A stretch of 64,000 bases of DNA from Symsagittifera roscoffensis (Eukaryota; Xenacoelomorpha; Acoela; Convolutidae), in assembly GCF_963678635.1 (NCBI RefSeq), contig NC_087063.1, positions 63,781,290 to 63,845,289 of the forward strand. The letters run 5' to 3'. The translations under genes and the position numbers were made by a program. Under the pieces are notes generated by a model. That model was given only the letters and a program-made list of their open reading frames with translations, made no database searches and had not been told where the DNA came from. The stretch's first letter is position 1; every line of letters starts with the position of its first letter. Below, piece by piece: positions 24,030 through 37,800 of this stretch.

Positions 24030-24965
24030 CTGATCCGGGACGAAATGCGTATTGTCAAAAATTGGACTTTGACCAAAACCTTAGTTGTTTCTCTACTAAA
24101 ATAAGGGAGAATAATGAACATTTTTGAGAATTTGGAGTTTTCCATGAGGATAAACGGAATTAAAAAATAATGATCAGCCACTTCTGCAGGTAAAAATCGC
24201 GCAACCGCTTCTTTCGATTGAAATTTTCATCTCAGATTCGATCGGTTACTTTTAAAGAAAAAATTCAAAAAGTTTCTAACAAACGGCCAAACAAAGTTCA
24301 GAAACTTGACTTTCCGAAATACATGGCTTTTTTTCTGCTAAAAGCAGGTCGTAGCCGGTAAAGTAGAAAAGATTCTCAAAATTTCAAGTTTCTCGATTGA
24401 ATACTTAATCTGAGAATCGGCACAATAAATTTCGATGAGTAAAAAAATTCCAAAAAACGGTTTCAAAAGTTTCACTTGTTTGAAGGCCATAATTTTTTTC
24501 CAAAACTAGCTGGGCGTAGAAAATTATTAAGGTAAGCTTCCAACAACCAGTTGTGTCGACTTAACTTATGATATCAGATTCGATAGAATACTAATCGAGA
24601 AAAGTCCAAAAAATGGTCAACATATCCAGAAAGTTGACATTTGCTAGAATCATACCTTTTTTTTAAAAAAATTGGTCGCGACCGCTTAGGAGGAAACAAT
24701 TCAACCAACCTCTCATTTCGATTGAACCCAGAAACCTAAGTTGCGCAGAGTAGTTCTCGAGAGAAGTCGAAAGTTTGAAAACATGGTTTAAAAAAATTTA
24801 AATTCTGACTTTTCTGAGGGCCATACTTTTCTGTGTCGAAAAAAATTGGACATATTCGCGAATGCAAAGGAGCTTCTAACAACCTGCTCTTTGGATTGAA
24901 CCCAAAATATCAGACATTACGAGTTTTCAAAAAAAGCGTGCCGAAGAGAAGAGAAGCAGATACAC
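24030..24965. repeat. Strongly diverged tandem array, period about 180 bp
   Basis: The succession 'TTCGATTGAA / CTCGATTGAATAC / CCAGTTGTG / TTTCGATTGAACCCAG / TTTGGATTGAACCCAA', each followed by a Tcgag-like or tttcaaaaag tail and a 'GGCCATA(C)TTTTTTT' block, repeats about five times. A single related unit sits at about 28960-29115. It appears to be an old satellite or a transposon with internal tandem units. Confidence 0.55.
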
Positions 24966-25543
24966 GCTAATCCGAAAACCAGACCTTTGTCTTCGCAAGC
25001 ATACGCGTATCCTTTCGGCTACACGGGCTGAAACAATCTTTGAATTCGAACTTATTACAAAGCAAGTATCAAATGACTCATTGATACTGTTAATCAAGTA
25101 GTTAATCTGAAGATGTCTGTTCTGAGTTGCGAACGGTACCTTATCCAGAGCACAATATTGAAACTAATCAAAAGCTTTGAAGACAAATAATAACAGGTAA
25201 TAACTCTTTTTTCGAGTTATGTTTTTTTAGATATGGGCAATAATTCACACATATGACATTAGGTGATAACAGTTTATTTTCAAAACAATCTAATTAAAAC
25301 GCTAAGTTGTAACAAACAAGGTCCAACAAACTACGACGAAGAATAAGGCAAAAAAAATCGTTACGCGTTTTTTTTCCAGAGGCTCGGAGAATTTGATTTA
25401 AAGCTTTCAAAATAAATGATCGGAATTGAATCAATATTATATGATAAGGATGTAAAATAATTTGTTTAAAAATAGGTGAAGAAGCCGACAGATTTATAGC
25501 CAAAGCTCAATAAGCTCAAAACTAACCGAACATTTCAGGCAGC

Positions 25544-25667
25544 CCCAAAAGTTTCCGTTTGACGATCTTGTATGTACAGCCTATACAGCAAGCACCCAAG
25601 AGACCTATAAAGATGGTAAATGTAAGTGGTACATGAGAAAGAAATTTATCTAATTAGAAGCATTCTG
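25544..25667 (-). CDS. Possible terminal exon of a small membrane protein
   Basis: The minus-strand frame ending at a TAG at about 25544 encodes a hydrophobic segment (TFTIFIGLLGACCIGC) followed by a basic stretch (YKIVKRKLLGLPEMFG). This is a plausible single-pass segment with a cytosolic or matrix tail. An AG before it could be a splice acceptor. Further upstream, a 25-bp segment (about 25712-25736) sits between acceptor-like TTTTCTCAG and donor-like GTAATA, and an ATG frame (MLSLRSVFLVVLKFER) lies at about 25800-25850. The reading phases of these pieces do not join cleanly, so the gene model is unproven. Confidence 0.25.
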
Positions 25668-26105
25668 TGAACAAAGTTATTTACAAAAAAGTATTACCCG
25701 ATTATAATAACCTGGCTCTTTCCTGAGAAAACAAAAACCACGACCTATTTAACTAAGTCTTCACTAAGTTCACCGACACCCAAACATTCTTTTCAACAAG
25801 TTCAAACCTTTCGAACTTCAAAACCACAAGGAACACTGATCGCAGGCTTAACATCTATCTCTTTTGGAGCTCTTTATCTTCAAACCTCAATATTTCGAAG
25901 AAAAAAAATACAAAACTTGCACCCTTGGTTGGAAAAAAACGGAGGACTGACTGTATACCACTATGCTTGCATGTGAGATAAATATATTGCACTTCAGTTG
26001 CCTAAGGCGTTTCATTCCACGTGCATTTCTTTTTTTTACTTTGAAAACTTCGAAGACATTTTGTTCTATATATTTTATTTCAGCTACAAACCAACGAATT
26101 GAAAA

Positions 26106-26568
26106 ACATAGCCAACAGTCAGTTAGAAAAGAGTAATGAACCTAAGGAAAAAAACTGATGTTTTCCAAAAAAAACTTTCAATTTTAATTAAAAAAATTAA
26201 TTTTTTTGAAGTTCATTTAATTTATGGTTGGTTCTTTTTCGATAAAACTAACCCAAGATGAGAAAATTACATCAAATAGGTAAAAATTTTATTTCACTGG
26301 GAAATCTGATAGTTAAACTCCATTTTCGTGCATAGATACGATGGTTTTTCGTGACCGTTAAATTTTTGCTGTTCGATAGAGGAGTTTGCCTTCTTTTTAA
26401 CTATGTAATTGAAAGGAAATTATACGTCAGTTAAAGTAACCAAACGTCAAAAGGCGAAAAAAAAACATGAGCTTCAACAACTTTCAAGACTTTTTCAGAA
26501 AAAAACGATGAAAAAAATCACCACGGCCTATATAAAAGTCGAAAAACATAACCACCACTATTAAAAGA
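26106..26568 (+). repeat. Family A repeat, copy at 26.1 kb
   Basis: It starts ACATAGCCAACAGTCAGTTA with AAGAGTAATGAAC, keeps GGAGTTTGCCTTC, and ends CCTATATAAAAGTC with a degraded hairpin. Confidence 0.75.
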
Positions 26569-26814
26569 GCTTTTAATATTTACATAGCGGCGATCAATCC
26601 GAAAAACAAAAAATTCCACAAGAAATTGTCATTTCTTTAAGTTTTTTGAACAAATAATTTAAAAACATAGATATCTTGTAAAGCAAACTACCTGAAATTT
26701 TCAAACAATTCCCGATGTGGCAACTCAGCCGACAAAACATAAGCAGACAACGCCGTCTAAAAATTCAATTTTTCCCGGAAAAATTATCAATTTCATACAC
26801 ACTGACAAAAAAAA

Positions 26815-27012
26815 CAAGCGCCGGCCGGGACTCGAACCCCAGACCTTAGGGTCGAAGGCAAAAGCGTTACCTCCAGGCCAAGTAAGAAGAAGTCTCGAAG
26901 TAACCAAGGTTCACTACAAAGCAGCTTCAAAAACTGCTACAGGATTGTTGCAAAGTTGTTCACGGGAAACAAAAGTTCAGTTCCCGATTACAAGACATTT
27001 GCTCGGACAAGC
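26815..27012 (-). repeat. tRNA-derived SINE, family B (best-preserved head)
   Basis: Read on the minus strand, CTTGGCCTGGAGGTAACGC and GGGGTTCGAGTCCCGGCCGG give A-box and B-box elements with tRNA-like spacing. The body continues with TTGTTCACGGGAAACAAAAG, GATTACAAGACA and CAAGCGTAA. The tRNA-like part lacks a complete cloverleaf, so it is a SINE rather than a tRNA gene. Confidence 0.78.
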
Positions 27013-27168
27013 GTAAAAAATCAAACAAAACACAAGTAACTTTATCACGTGCGAATTCTGCAATCAAGATCTGCACGGGAAAAAATCTAGTAGGCGGTTG
27101 CAGCACCCTCGCTTATCGCAAGAGTAAACAATTTTAATCAATTAATGTGCAAATGACATTTCAATAAT

Positions 27169-27666
27169 ATAGCCAATCGAATATTGGAAAAAAGTAATGA
27201 ACGCAAGTAAACATAAACAAAACACTGACTTTCTTGAAAAATCTCAAATTTCGAATTTCAAAGAAAAAAAAGGTTGCTCATTAAGCTCTTTGAATTCCCA
27301 GATCAATTTAAGATTAACGCTTTTTTGATAACAGGAACCCAACTAGAGAAAACTGGATCAATAGGCAAAGTTTATAATCCGCTGGAGATCTAAAAATTAA
27401 ATTCCATTTTCGAAACTAGAAATCGTTCACGTTTTTTTTGCGTCATTTCCACGTTCGTATTTGGAGAGCACTATTCACGTCACTTTCAGCTGATGAATTT
27501 CAATTAGTTCGACAAGTGCATATATACCTAAGTGCATATATACCTAAGTGCATTCAATATGTATGAATGCACATCTGTAGTTATTAAAGACTTTTCCTGA
27601 AAAAAAAAAAACAAAAAAACAGCAAGACCTGTATAAGAGTATTCACTACGTTCATTACTCTTAAAA
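27169..27666 (+). repeat. Family A repeat, near-complete copy at 27.2 kb
   Basis: It runs from ATAGCCAATCGAATATTGG to the terminal hairpin AAGAGTA (27635-27641) / TACTCTT (27656-27662). It contains an 18-bp tandem (AAGTGCATATATACCT twice, about 27518-27553). Confidence 0.82.
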
Positions 27667-27746
27667 AATGCAATTGAAACTATGGAAACAAATGGGCACG
27701 CTAAATAGTTTGAGGTTTTGCTTATAATTTGTATCCCATCCCAGTA

Positions 27747-27960
27747 CAGGCGCGGATCTAGAATTTTCTCGAAAAGGTCCGATTTTTAATGGAGTACGAT
27801 ATTTTGTAGGCCTAACAGTCAGCCAAATTTATTTTCCGAGCTCAGCCCAAAACACTATGAAGACCTCATTTCGGATAAACCGTGGCAGGCCAAAAATTGA
27901 GAAAAAAACGGATCAAACTGACATTTTGGGCCCTTATTGAAAAAAAATGATTAAAAATGC
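27747..27960 (+). repeat. hAT-like non-autonomous repeat, copy 3
   Basis: AGGCGCGGATCTAGAATTTT, AGCCAAATTTATTTTCCGAG and AACACTATGAAGACC align with copies 1-2 and with the interior of the 17.7-18.3 kb insertion. Confidence 0.6.
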
Positions 27961-28263
27961 GTTTTTCTTCGGCTCACTTTCCCATCAAAATAAAAGCATT
28001 TTGGCGTCTAGGACGCCTTAAGAAAAAAGTTTTCACTTAAGAAAAACTAGTACTTAAAGGTGACTCTTTGAGCAATAGTTGACCTCTAAACTTTTTATTT
28101 CAAATGATGAGTGGTCAAGGCCCTTATCGTTTCGTGACGCTCGTGCTAAATCATTGAAATTCAAATATTTAATTTCATTCAAAAAATTCGGACTCACAAA
28201 CCAAATTCGATGTATTTACACTGATTACAAACTTGATCACAAAACTGTCTAGCAGCTTCACAT

Positions 28264-28834
28264 TCACATGCCAAACGGATTATTACTACTAAATTTGTAA
28301 CTATTTTCTTTAACTCGATTTTCTACAAAAACTGGTGGCAGTGGTGCTCCATTCGACGAGCACTGTTTTATAGAAGGACCAGCATTATTCGCGGAGAAAT
28401 CAAGATCTCCAAAATTGTCCGAGAATCTTTCATTTTTCTGTTTGTCCCACGCAATAAATACTTCTGTAAGGTCATCTTCGAATGGTTCTTCGGGTTCCTC
28501 ATTTGCAATGACAGTATGTTCAAAGGGATTTGAATCAGAAATAAGGTCAAATTCACGAAGGTGATTCCATTTTTCCGAGGAGTGAGAATTTCCAAATGGA
28601 TTACCAGGAACTGGACTGTCGAAATCCATTAAATTAATAGATTCTTCTTGCTCGCTTATATCGTTTGGTTTTTCACTTTGTGAAACCGGTACACGAGTCT
28701 GAGGAGAGGAGAAACTTAAAGACATAGCAGGTCTAGTACGATTGCCAATGGATGACAAGTCAAGTTCCTCGCTTCGACGTTTGTTATTTACATCAGGATG
28801 AGGTAAAGTATGTGAGGATGATGATGCCATTATA
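28264..28834 (-). CDS. DENN gene exon 16 (C-terminal tail with NPF motifs)
   Basis: An open tail of 188 residues from the internal ATG at 28830, serine-rich and acidic. It has INLMDFDSPVPGNPFGN and NPF motifs at tail residues 77-79, 101-103 and 184-186; the last is almost at the C-terminus. The acceptor CTGGTAG (exon end 28834) keeps the frame. A better acceptor, TTTGTTTAG (exon end 28851), would introduce a stop unless an exon is missing. It could alternatively be a separate small gene, but its composition suits an endocytic adaptor tail. Confidence 0.72.
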
Positions 28835-31800
28835 CTACCAGCCGGGGTGACCTAAACAAAACAGGTATTTGAAATGAGAATTCGCAAAGCAGGGAGAAAG
28901 AGGCAAAAACTAGAAAAAAAAAGAAAAGGTATAATTCAACCCATAATTTCAGATTTGGCAGGGTGTTCCAAAAAGTCTTCCAAAAAACGGTCAAACGTCT
29001 GACATTTCGGTGTAGCAGCTTATGCAGGGAAAATCCAACCAGAACTTGTTTTTCTGGTTGAATCCTTAATCTCACATAGTAGTTTTCGAGAACATGAGAA
29101 AAATCCAAAAAATGGGTTGAAAATTCCCGCATCGATTTCTATTGATAACACTTTTCCAAGGCGCCTCAATAAAAAGTAAAAAAAATCTACACGTTTTCAT
29201 AAAACTGTTATTATCAAACAGGAACTAGCTAACAATAAACTAGAAAATGCTATGCAACAAAAGTAAACTAAATATAATGCTGTAAAAGTGCAATCTAATA
29301 AATGAGCATTTTTCCTGATGACTTAGGTTGAAAAAAAGTAGAGTCGGTATTATTTTTGAATGTACAACCATAGTTAAATTTGTCAACATTTTTTCGCCAC
29401 TAAGTGATGAGTTTTAAGCATATTTGAAGACACCTATTGTAATTTCTCCTAATATTAAAAAAAAACATTGCTAACTGACAGAGTTGGAAAGAGTAATGAA
29501 CGCAAAAAAAACTACTTCAACTTGAAGAAAAAAATACGCAAAATTCGGCTGGTAGTATAACTTTCGAACTTTGAAGAAAAAATATATGCAATTAAATCTC
29601 GCTGAATTTCGCGAACAATTTATGCTAAGAGCTTTTTTTGATAAATTCGCCCATTTTCGAAATAAGAAGTCCATCACGCTTTTCGTGAGCTTTACATTTC
29701 TGCTATTCGATAGTGGCGTTTGTCTTCTTTTTACACAGAGGCGAACCTGTGCTTTGCAAACTCTTGCGAGAACACGACCAAGAAGCAGCTCTATCAAGTG
29801 AAATAAGAAAAAGTAGAAATAAGCCCCGAATTAGCAAAAACTCGGGTACATGTAGGATTCAAATCTTCGACCTTGCTCTTTTGAGTTGCACGCACTAACC
29901 ACTCAGCCACGGAGGCGCAAATTCCCTAAAAACTAGCCACTAATACCGAAGCTACATATTCTAATAAATTGCCAATTCGATGCTGCAAAAGGGACACCAA
30001 ATACAAAAAGACACAAAGCATAAAGCCAAATTTTGTATAAAGTCTGCATCTAAAAAAATTGAGATATAATGAGTTGGAAAATTTTTAAAATCGAGCTTTT
30101 AATCATTGTACTTCTGTTTGAAACAAAAAACTTTTTTCAGTTCATTTGATGAATTAAAAATGCATCAACTGTAATAACTTTTTACTAATCAAATGTTTAA
30201 GCAAATTTGACATTAAATTGCTACAGCAGCCTACCGTTCGAAGAGCCAACAAAAGTGTAAACAAAGGAAACGAAATGAACTTTAAATTCAAACCCGAAAA
30301 AAAAATTGAAAAATTGAGCAAGAACAAATTTTAAGAATTTTTCCTAAAACAAACACAAAAAATCGCCAAGACCTATGATAGAGTACTAAAAACGAAACCT
30401 GCTGGGATTCAAACCTTGGATATTTTGTGCGTATCTCTCAAACTTCTTAGCGTAAAGACAGGAAAATATGATCTTACTCAGCAGTAATAGCATTGATCAA
30501 TTCTTACATGATTTTCTGGAATTGCGCTGACATAAAACATGGATTTGCATTGTCCGATATCTGTGTTGCTTTCATTTGATCTAAATTGGATAAACATGAA
30601 TAACTATCTTTGCTACAGCCACTTGGAATAAATTAAGAATAATTTACATATTTGAGCACCCTTACTTCATTGTTCTTTCGTTGACAGGTGCCGCGGGAAG
30701 TTTGAATTCGGCATCAGAGTGACGAAGGTGCCTAAACAAGATAACTCACCAGTTACAGGCATGAAAATTTATAAATTCCCGTGTACGATCGATTTTTGTT
30801 CCGACCATCCCCTTGAGACGTACGGTGTTTTATTTTTGCTGAGAGGATTATATGATATGAAGGCTGGGAGGATTAGAGAGTGACCTCAAAAATTAGTTCT
30901 ACAACAAATTTAACGTCATTTTAGCTAGGAACAACCCTTCTTTGGTGCATTTTTTTTAAAAATCGGATTCGATGGCACTTGATAGAAAACAAAACATGAA
31001 ATTTTCGACGAAAATGGATATTGATTTCAATTTTCAGCAATTTTTTATTTATGATTTTTTCTCGATCAGTCTGGTCCGAACATTCTGTGCTAGTCGAAGA
31101 GCAGCAGACTATCCTTGTTTTCCATATTACCTGGCTCTTTAACTAAAACAAATTTGCCATATACACCCACCCACAGATTGGATTTTTTTTTTCATTTGGG
31201 CGGAAAGCCAGACGATAAGAGGCTGTCAATCGACCATCTGTGTAAAAAAAAATAAAACAAGGACAGCCGGTAGGTGTTCATTAAGCACAGAAAGTTCCGA
31301 CCATATTCTTGAACTACAAAAAAATTTAAATTAATTTCAGTTTTTTCGTGTGATGTGATGAAAGGATCTAAACAAAAGAATGGATTTTAGGCATTTCCAT
31401 AATTTAAAAAACAGGCATACTGGAAAATTTTACAGAAGACTTTTGAGTTTTTGAAGTGCTTTGTTCCCAAAAGGGTGCTAAAAACTTTTGAAACTAATTT
31501 GACTAAACTTTTTAGGGCTTGAATAGAAAGATCATCGCTGATTTTGCTGGGTAATTGATTTTGCGAAGGAAAAAACTGAAAATGGTGAAAAACTTTGTAT
31601 TCGGGTGCTTTTAATGATTGGAACAACAAGACTAGTCATTTGTGAAGAAAGACGGATCGAACGGTCCATATAGCAAAATTTTTCTCATTTCTAATTCTTC
31701 GGTCAATTTCCTGGAAACAAAAAGGTTATAGCCAAAATGCTTGAAAGCCGACAGCTAAACCAGAGTTGGATGACTCCAATCATACCCACTTCCTTCTGTA

Positions 31801-34800
31801 ACTCAGTTTCAACACAGAGGCGTCTCTACGGTAACGCTGCCTAATTTGCGTCAGCGGTAGCCAAAAGTGTTTTTCTTAGCGCAATTTTCAGTGAGCGCGA
31901 AAATCAGTTGTCGCGTGTCACAGCCGCAAATCAAAACTTTAAAAAGAAATCGCCCATTTCTTTAGTCTTTATTTATTGTCTATTTCGTCAATTGAATTTT
32001 CTCTATGTAATTGTGGACTTATCGTGCATTCTAATAACAATTAAATGCCAACCATTCTGGGCCCAATGGCACATTCTGCGTTTTGAAGTAGAAAAATATA
32101 TGGCCTTAAAGCTCTTTGAATTTCGAAACATTTTATGATAGAAACTTTTCTGATAAAACCAACTCAACTTGAGAGAATTTGATGAAACGTTTTTATCCCG
32201 CTGGGAAATCTACAAAAATCCGCTTTCAAAATAAGAATTCGATGACGTTTATCTAACCTTTCTTGTTTGCAATTATATGGTGAAGTTTGCCTTTTCCATA
32301 AAAGCCAAGCTGCATTTTGCAAACACAAGCAATCAAAACGCCAAATATTATTTTAAAATGGGTCAAAAAAGAAAAGACAGATGAAATTTGAAACCGAGAA
32401 GGGATCTTATACAGCACCAAAAAACACAACTTTTGCCGGTAACAATTTGGAATGTAGAAAAAAAGACAAGCACAATAACTTTGAATATAGCAAACTGAAA
32501 AAATATAATGCCAAATTAAATCTAAATTATGCATTTCAAACACTTCGTAAAAAAACTGGGTTGCAAATTTTCTCAACATGAAATTTTATGACTTTCTGTA
32601 GTTCGAAACAAATAGCTATAAAATAAATACCTTTGAATTAAAACTGAATCAACTGTGTTAACTTATTACTAAAGATAGCCAGCAGACAGTTTAAAAGTGT
32701 AGACCAAGGAAACCGAAAAAAACTTGTTTGAAATTTTTTGGGCATTTATCAACTTAGAAAAATAACACATTGAAGCTCTTTGAAATTCAAACATTGCTTG
32801 TGATTGACACTCGATTCGTTAAATTATCCCATTTAGAGAAAACTGGACCAATAGGTAGGTTTTCTATTCCACTAGGAATTCAGAAAAAAAAGCCCAATTT
32901 TTTTGGGGAATTCAGAAAAAAAGCCCAATTTTTTATCAATAAGTCATTCGATAAGCGAGTTTATACAGAGGCGAAGCTGTGCTTCGCAAGCACTAGCCAT
33001 AACACGACAAAAAAAACAGCTTTATAACGTGAATAGACCTCTATACGTGAAAATCAATTCATCTTTTACAATTCATCAAGTATTAACTCATATGCAACTA
33101 AAAAGCCATTGCAGCCTTCTGCTGAAAAGTTTCATCTAAAGTAGCACTATTATTTGCGATTTAGGTTTAAAAAACGTAGCCTTGTAGAATCACAATACGC
33201 TCCGCTTGTTAAAAAAACATGATACAACAGGAAACCAACACAGACTTCCAGATTAACGATCACAAAATAATCTTTGAAAAAAAAGATTTGCCGACTAGAG
33301 AATTCGGTTCACGGAGCTCCATTATATGAGTCCCAAACAACCACCGTTGCACCATCAGACCGTGCTGCCTTCTATATTTAACACACTATCTAAGAGTTAA
33401 CACCAAACAGCTAATAACGAGCTTGAATAAAGTCAAAAAATATGCTTCTAACGCAGAGGCGAACAACGACAAAAACGCAGCTCTATAAAGTGAAATAACA
33501 AAGAGTAGAAAAAAGCCTAAAATTAGTAAAAATTCGGCTACGTCTCGTATTCCAGCTGCAACCTGGAGAATATTAGTCTCGCGCACTAACCACTCTGCCA
33601 CGAACGCTTAACGATCAACAAACACTGGCTAAAAATAAAGCAGAGAAAAGATGCGATGAAATTGCTAATACTGAGCGTAAGAAAAAAAATATGTAAAGCT
33701 CTCTGAAGTTTATTTAACTAATACGATTGCAATTTCTTGAACACAGCCAGCAGAGAGTTGGAAGAGTCAATGAACGCAAGAAAACAGAAAACTTCAATTT
33801 TCGAAATAAAAAAGATCGACTTAAAGCTCTTCGAAATTCAAGAACAATTTATGATCGTCACTTTTTCGATTATTGAACTAACCCAACTTGGGAAAATTGC
33901 ATTATTAGGTAATTTTTAATACGCTGGTACATCCGGAAATTAAATTTCACTTTGGAAACTAGAAGTCTATCGAATTTTTTACAACACATTTCTGACTTGT
34001 CCTGAAAACAAAACAAAAAAAAAATCATCACAATCTGTAAAAGATTCTACTTTCATCAACTCCTAATAAATGCAACCCAATTTGTGAAAAATGAATCAAT
34101 ACGTAAAATATTTATTCCACTAGGAAGTCTGAAAACAAAATAACTGCACGATTTATCACGCAATTTAATTTATTCGAATGCAAAACTTATCTCCCTCCTT
34201 CTTTATAGCAAAAGAATTAGAATTCAATTTGAGAAATTGAATTAAAAAATCAAGTCAAACCGGAAAAAAAATCAAACTTAAACGTACCTTACTTTGAAGA
34301 CTTTTTCCTGAAAAACCAAAACGATAGCATGATCTATGCAAACATCTTCGCTACATTCACGAACACTTGAACATAACTGGCTAAAGCTTTAAAGAAATTT
34401 GGGGCAGCCAAAATTGAATATCCGAATAATGCTCTTTTCCGGTTTCCATCTCTTCTTAAAATTTAAATAAAAAGCAATTATGGGGCAATTTTTATTTGAG
34501 AAATCTATTAACAAACCTTATTAAGTGACGCACGCCATTTATGAGTCTACATAATAGCTAAGTGACGCAAGACATTTATGACGCATTGCATTAGCATGTC
34601 CAGTCAGTTTGAAAAAAAAAGAAATTTACCAAGTAAAATGCCTTTATTTATAGAGCGGACGCATTTTATCTAGCATACGAAACAGTTCATTCAAAACATT
34701 GGCCCAGGTTCGAACCCTCTTATTTTGTTCCGTGTCTCCTTCCCTACCTCTGCGCTACAGATCCATGATACCTTGAAGCTAAAGTGCTATTTGTAATATA

Positions 34801-37800
34801 ATAGTCAGTGTTAATATCCTTAGCATTGGCTGTACTTAATAGCTGGTTATTGATGAAATGAACACTTTCAAAATGAACACATTTTTTCGCAACAATATTT
34901 GCGACTTAGTTTGGATAAAAAGAGAGTTCATACTATAACACAAGCTTTGCTTGTGTAAAGAGTCTGAAATACCTTCAGCGTATCTTAATAAAGGGGGCTG
35001 AAAAAACTCATGGAACAGACCACAATCATAAGGGTAGGAAAAACAACCAAACATTGAGTTCCTCTAATCTACGTGTAGGAACTACAAATACACTCAATTG
35101 CACTTAGCACCAAATATATCTATCAACTCACGATATCAAAGTTGGCGGAGAAACATAGAATATGGAAGCTCCTTTCGCTCCTTCTGAGAGCTTGTTCTTC
35201 ACAGACTTCCTCACCATATTGGATCGACTTTTCACTTCATTTTGAAATCTGCTTGTTTGATCAGTTAGCTGAAATAGACAAAACGAACTGAATGCTCGTC
35301 AGTTTTTAAATATAAATCATTTTTCACCTTTCGCGATCTTAAAATTAGTCTGCTCTGAGTAGTTCGGCGAACAAAAAACATAGCCAATAGACGGTTGGAA
35401 AAGAGTCAATAAATGCAAGTTAGAAAGAAAAATTACTTATTTTTTGAAAAAGTCTCGATTTTCTTCCGAATTTCAAAGAAACATAGCCAATCGAAGATTG
35501 GAAGAGTAATGAACGCAATTAAACATGGAAAATACTGACTTTCTTGAAAAAAATCTCAAATTTCGAATTTCAAAGAAAAAAAAGATGCCCTTTAAGCTAT
35601 TTGAAATTATGATTGGCTCTTCTTTGATAACATTAACCCAACTTGAGAAAACTCTCGCAAGTGTAACTATGAAAACTATGCTGAGACACGACATTCTGAC
35701 AAAAGAGTTTCCCAATATACAGAATTTATTATTTAGAAAACAAACGGTTCTACTGGTTCTCATGCCACAAAGCGATATCGACCTCATCTACAATGTTAAC
35801 AGTGCGCAAACAGGCTGGGCACAATCCAATGATCAAACTGGCATTTACCACAAAAAGTCAATCTGTATAATAGTTCTTTATCTTAAACATAAATTCTGAA
35901 GTTTTCAATCAGAAAACAGCCAATTGAAGATTGGAAAAGAGTAATGAACGCAAGTAAACATTAAAAAACACTGACTTTCCTGAAAAAATCTCAACTTCCG
36001 AATTTCAAAGAAAAAATTAGATACCCTTTAACCTCCTTGAAGTTCTAGAACAATTCATGATTGGCATTTTTTTGATAATATGAACCCATCTAGAGAAAAC
36101 TGGATCAATAGGTAAACTTTTTATTCCGCTGAAAATCTAAAAAAAAATTCCATTATTGATACTAGAAATCGTTCACGTTTTTTCGCGCCATTTCCACGTT
36201 CGTATTTGGAGAAGGCTATTTACGTCATTTTCAGCAGATGAATTTCAATTGAACTCAAAAAGTGCATTTATACCTAAAGGCATTCAGAAATGCATCAATA
36301 TGTATGAATGCACATCTGTAACTATGAGAGACTTTTCCTGAAAAAAAAACAAAACACACAAAAAAATCGGCAAGACCTATATAAGAGTCTTCACTACGCT
36401 CATTACTCTTGAAAACAGGATGGCCCTAAAGCTCATTGAATTTCCAGAACAAGTTATAGAAGTTTTAGATAAAATTATTCCAATATAAAAAAACTGAGCC
36501 TAAATTAAACGTTTAAAAAATCTCGCGACTTTTATAAGAGTCTGAACTACGTTTATCAACACTTAATAACGACTGTTATAATAGCCAAGTTTCTAGAACA
36601 ATTTATGATTGTCGTTTTTTTTGAAAATTAACCCATTTTGAGAAAACTGGATCAATAAGTAAAATATTTAATTTGCTGACAAATCTGAAAAGTGAAAACC
36701 ATTTTCGAAACTAGAACTGGATCACGTTTTTCGTGACCTTTACTTTTTGCTGTTCGATGGTGGAGTTTGCCTTCCTTTTAACATAGTAAATGAACTGGAT
36801 TCAAAGAGAAATCAAAAGTCAAACCTGTAAAAAACAAAATTGAGCATGAAATTTTCTTGGAACAAAATGTTTTAAAAAAATCACCAAACCCTATATAATA
36901 GTATTACCTACGTTCCTTACCCCTAAACACATAGCCAACAGTCAGTTGGATAAGTCTCAATGAACACAAGGGAACCAAAAAAAGAGACCTAAATTTTCTT
37001 CAAAAATTAACTTTCGAAACTCAAAGATAAAATATATAGCCGTAAAGCTTTTAAATTTAACTTCCAGAGCCTTTCTGGTGAACATTCATATTCAGAAAAA
37101 AGCATAGTTTGAGAAAACTGGATCAATAGGAGTTTGTGTTATTCCGCTGGGAAATCTGGAAAACAAAATCCACTTCGAAAATAAAAGTGGTCCACACTTT
37201 CTTACGTTTCCGCGCAATTTGCCTTTCTTTCGCCAAATCATATTGAACTCAACTTGAAAAAGTCAAAAGCCAAGCCACAAAAGATCAAAATTAGCGTGAA
37301 CAATTTTCTTAAATATTTTCTTGAAACAAAAACAAACAAAAAATCACTACAATCTATATAAGTGTCTTCACTATGGTCAGTGACACTTAAAAAATGGGTT
37401 TAGAGAATGTAAACGCATTGTTAAGTGAGTTATTTAAAGTAAGAAAATCAAAATAAAACATTGCGAAAAAAGTCAACGTTTGGGTAATAATTTAATACTT
37501 CTTTATGGATAAAAAGTTGCAGTTAAGTATAAAAGTTATTTTTGTGTTGTCATTTTAAAATTATTTTCTTCTCCAGGTCACAGACCTTTGAGTATGCAGT
37601 GTCGACTTTGAAGTGGAAGTTGTCTCCTAGTTTAGCCGCAGGGTTTCGCTTTTCTGACTCAGTTCTCAGCACCCAGTTATAAACTAGATCGAACTGCTTG
37701 TAATGCTCGTTTTCACTCTTCTGTCTGCCTGATGAAGATCGGAGAATTCTTCTGTTGGCGTCGATGAACTGAAATTGAGGACAATTTAAAATTTAAAAAA

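Noticed and set aside
26717-27016. 99-codon frame across the SINE at 26.8 kb
   Set aside because: It reads through the tRNA-like head and body of a SINE, so it is not a protein gene.
34690-34765. Possible functional tRNA gene on the minus strand
   Set aside because: A- and B-box words are present, but the acceptor stem does not pair and the anticodon arm is poor; kept only as a tRNA-like relic.
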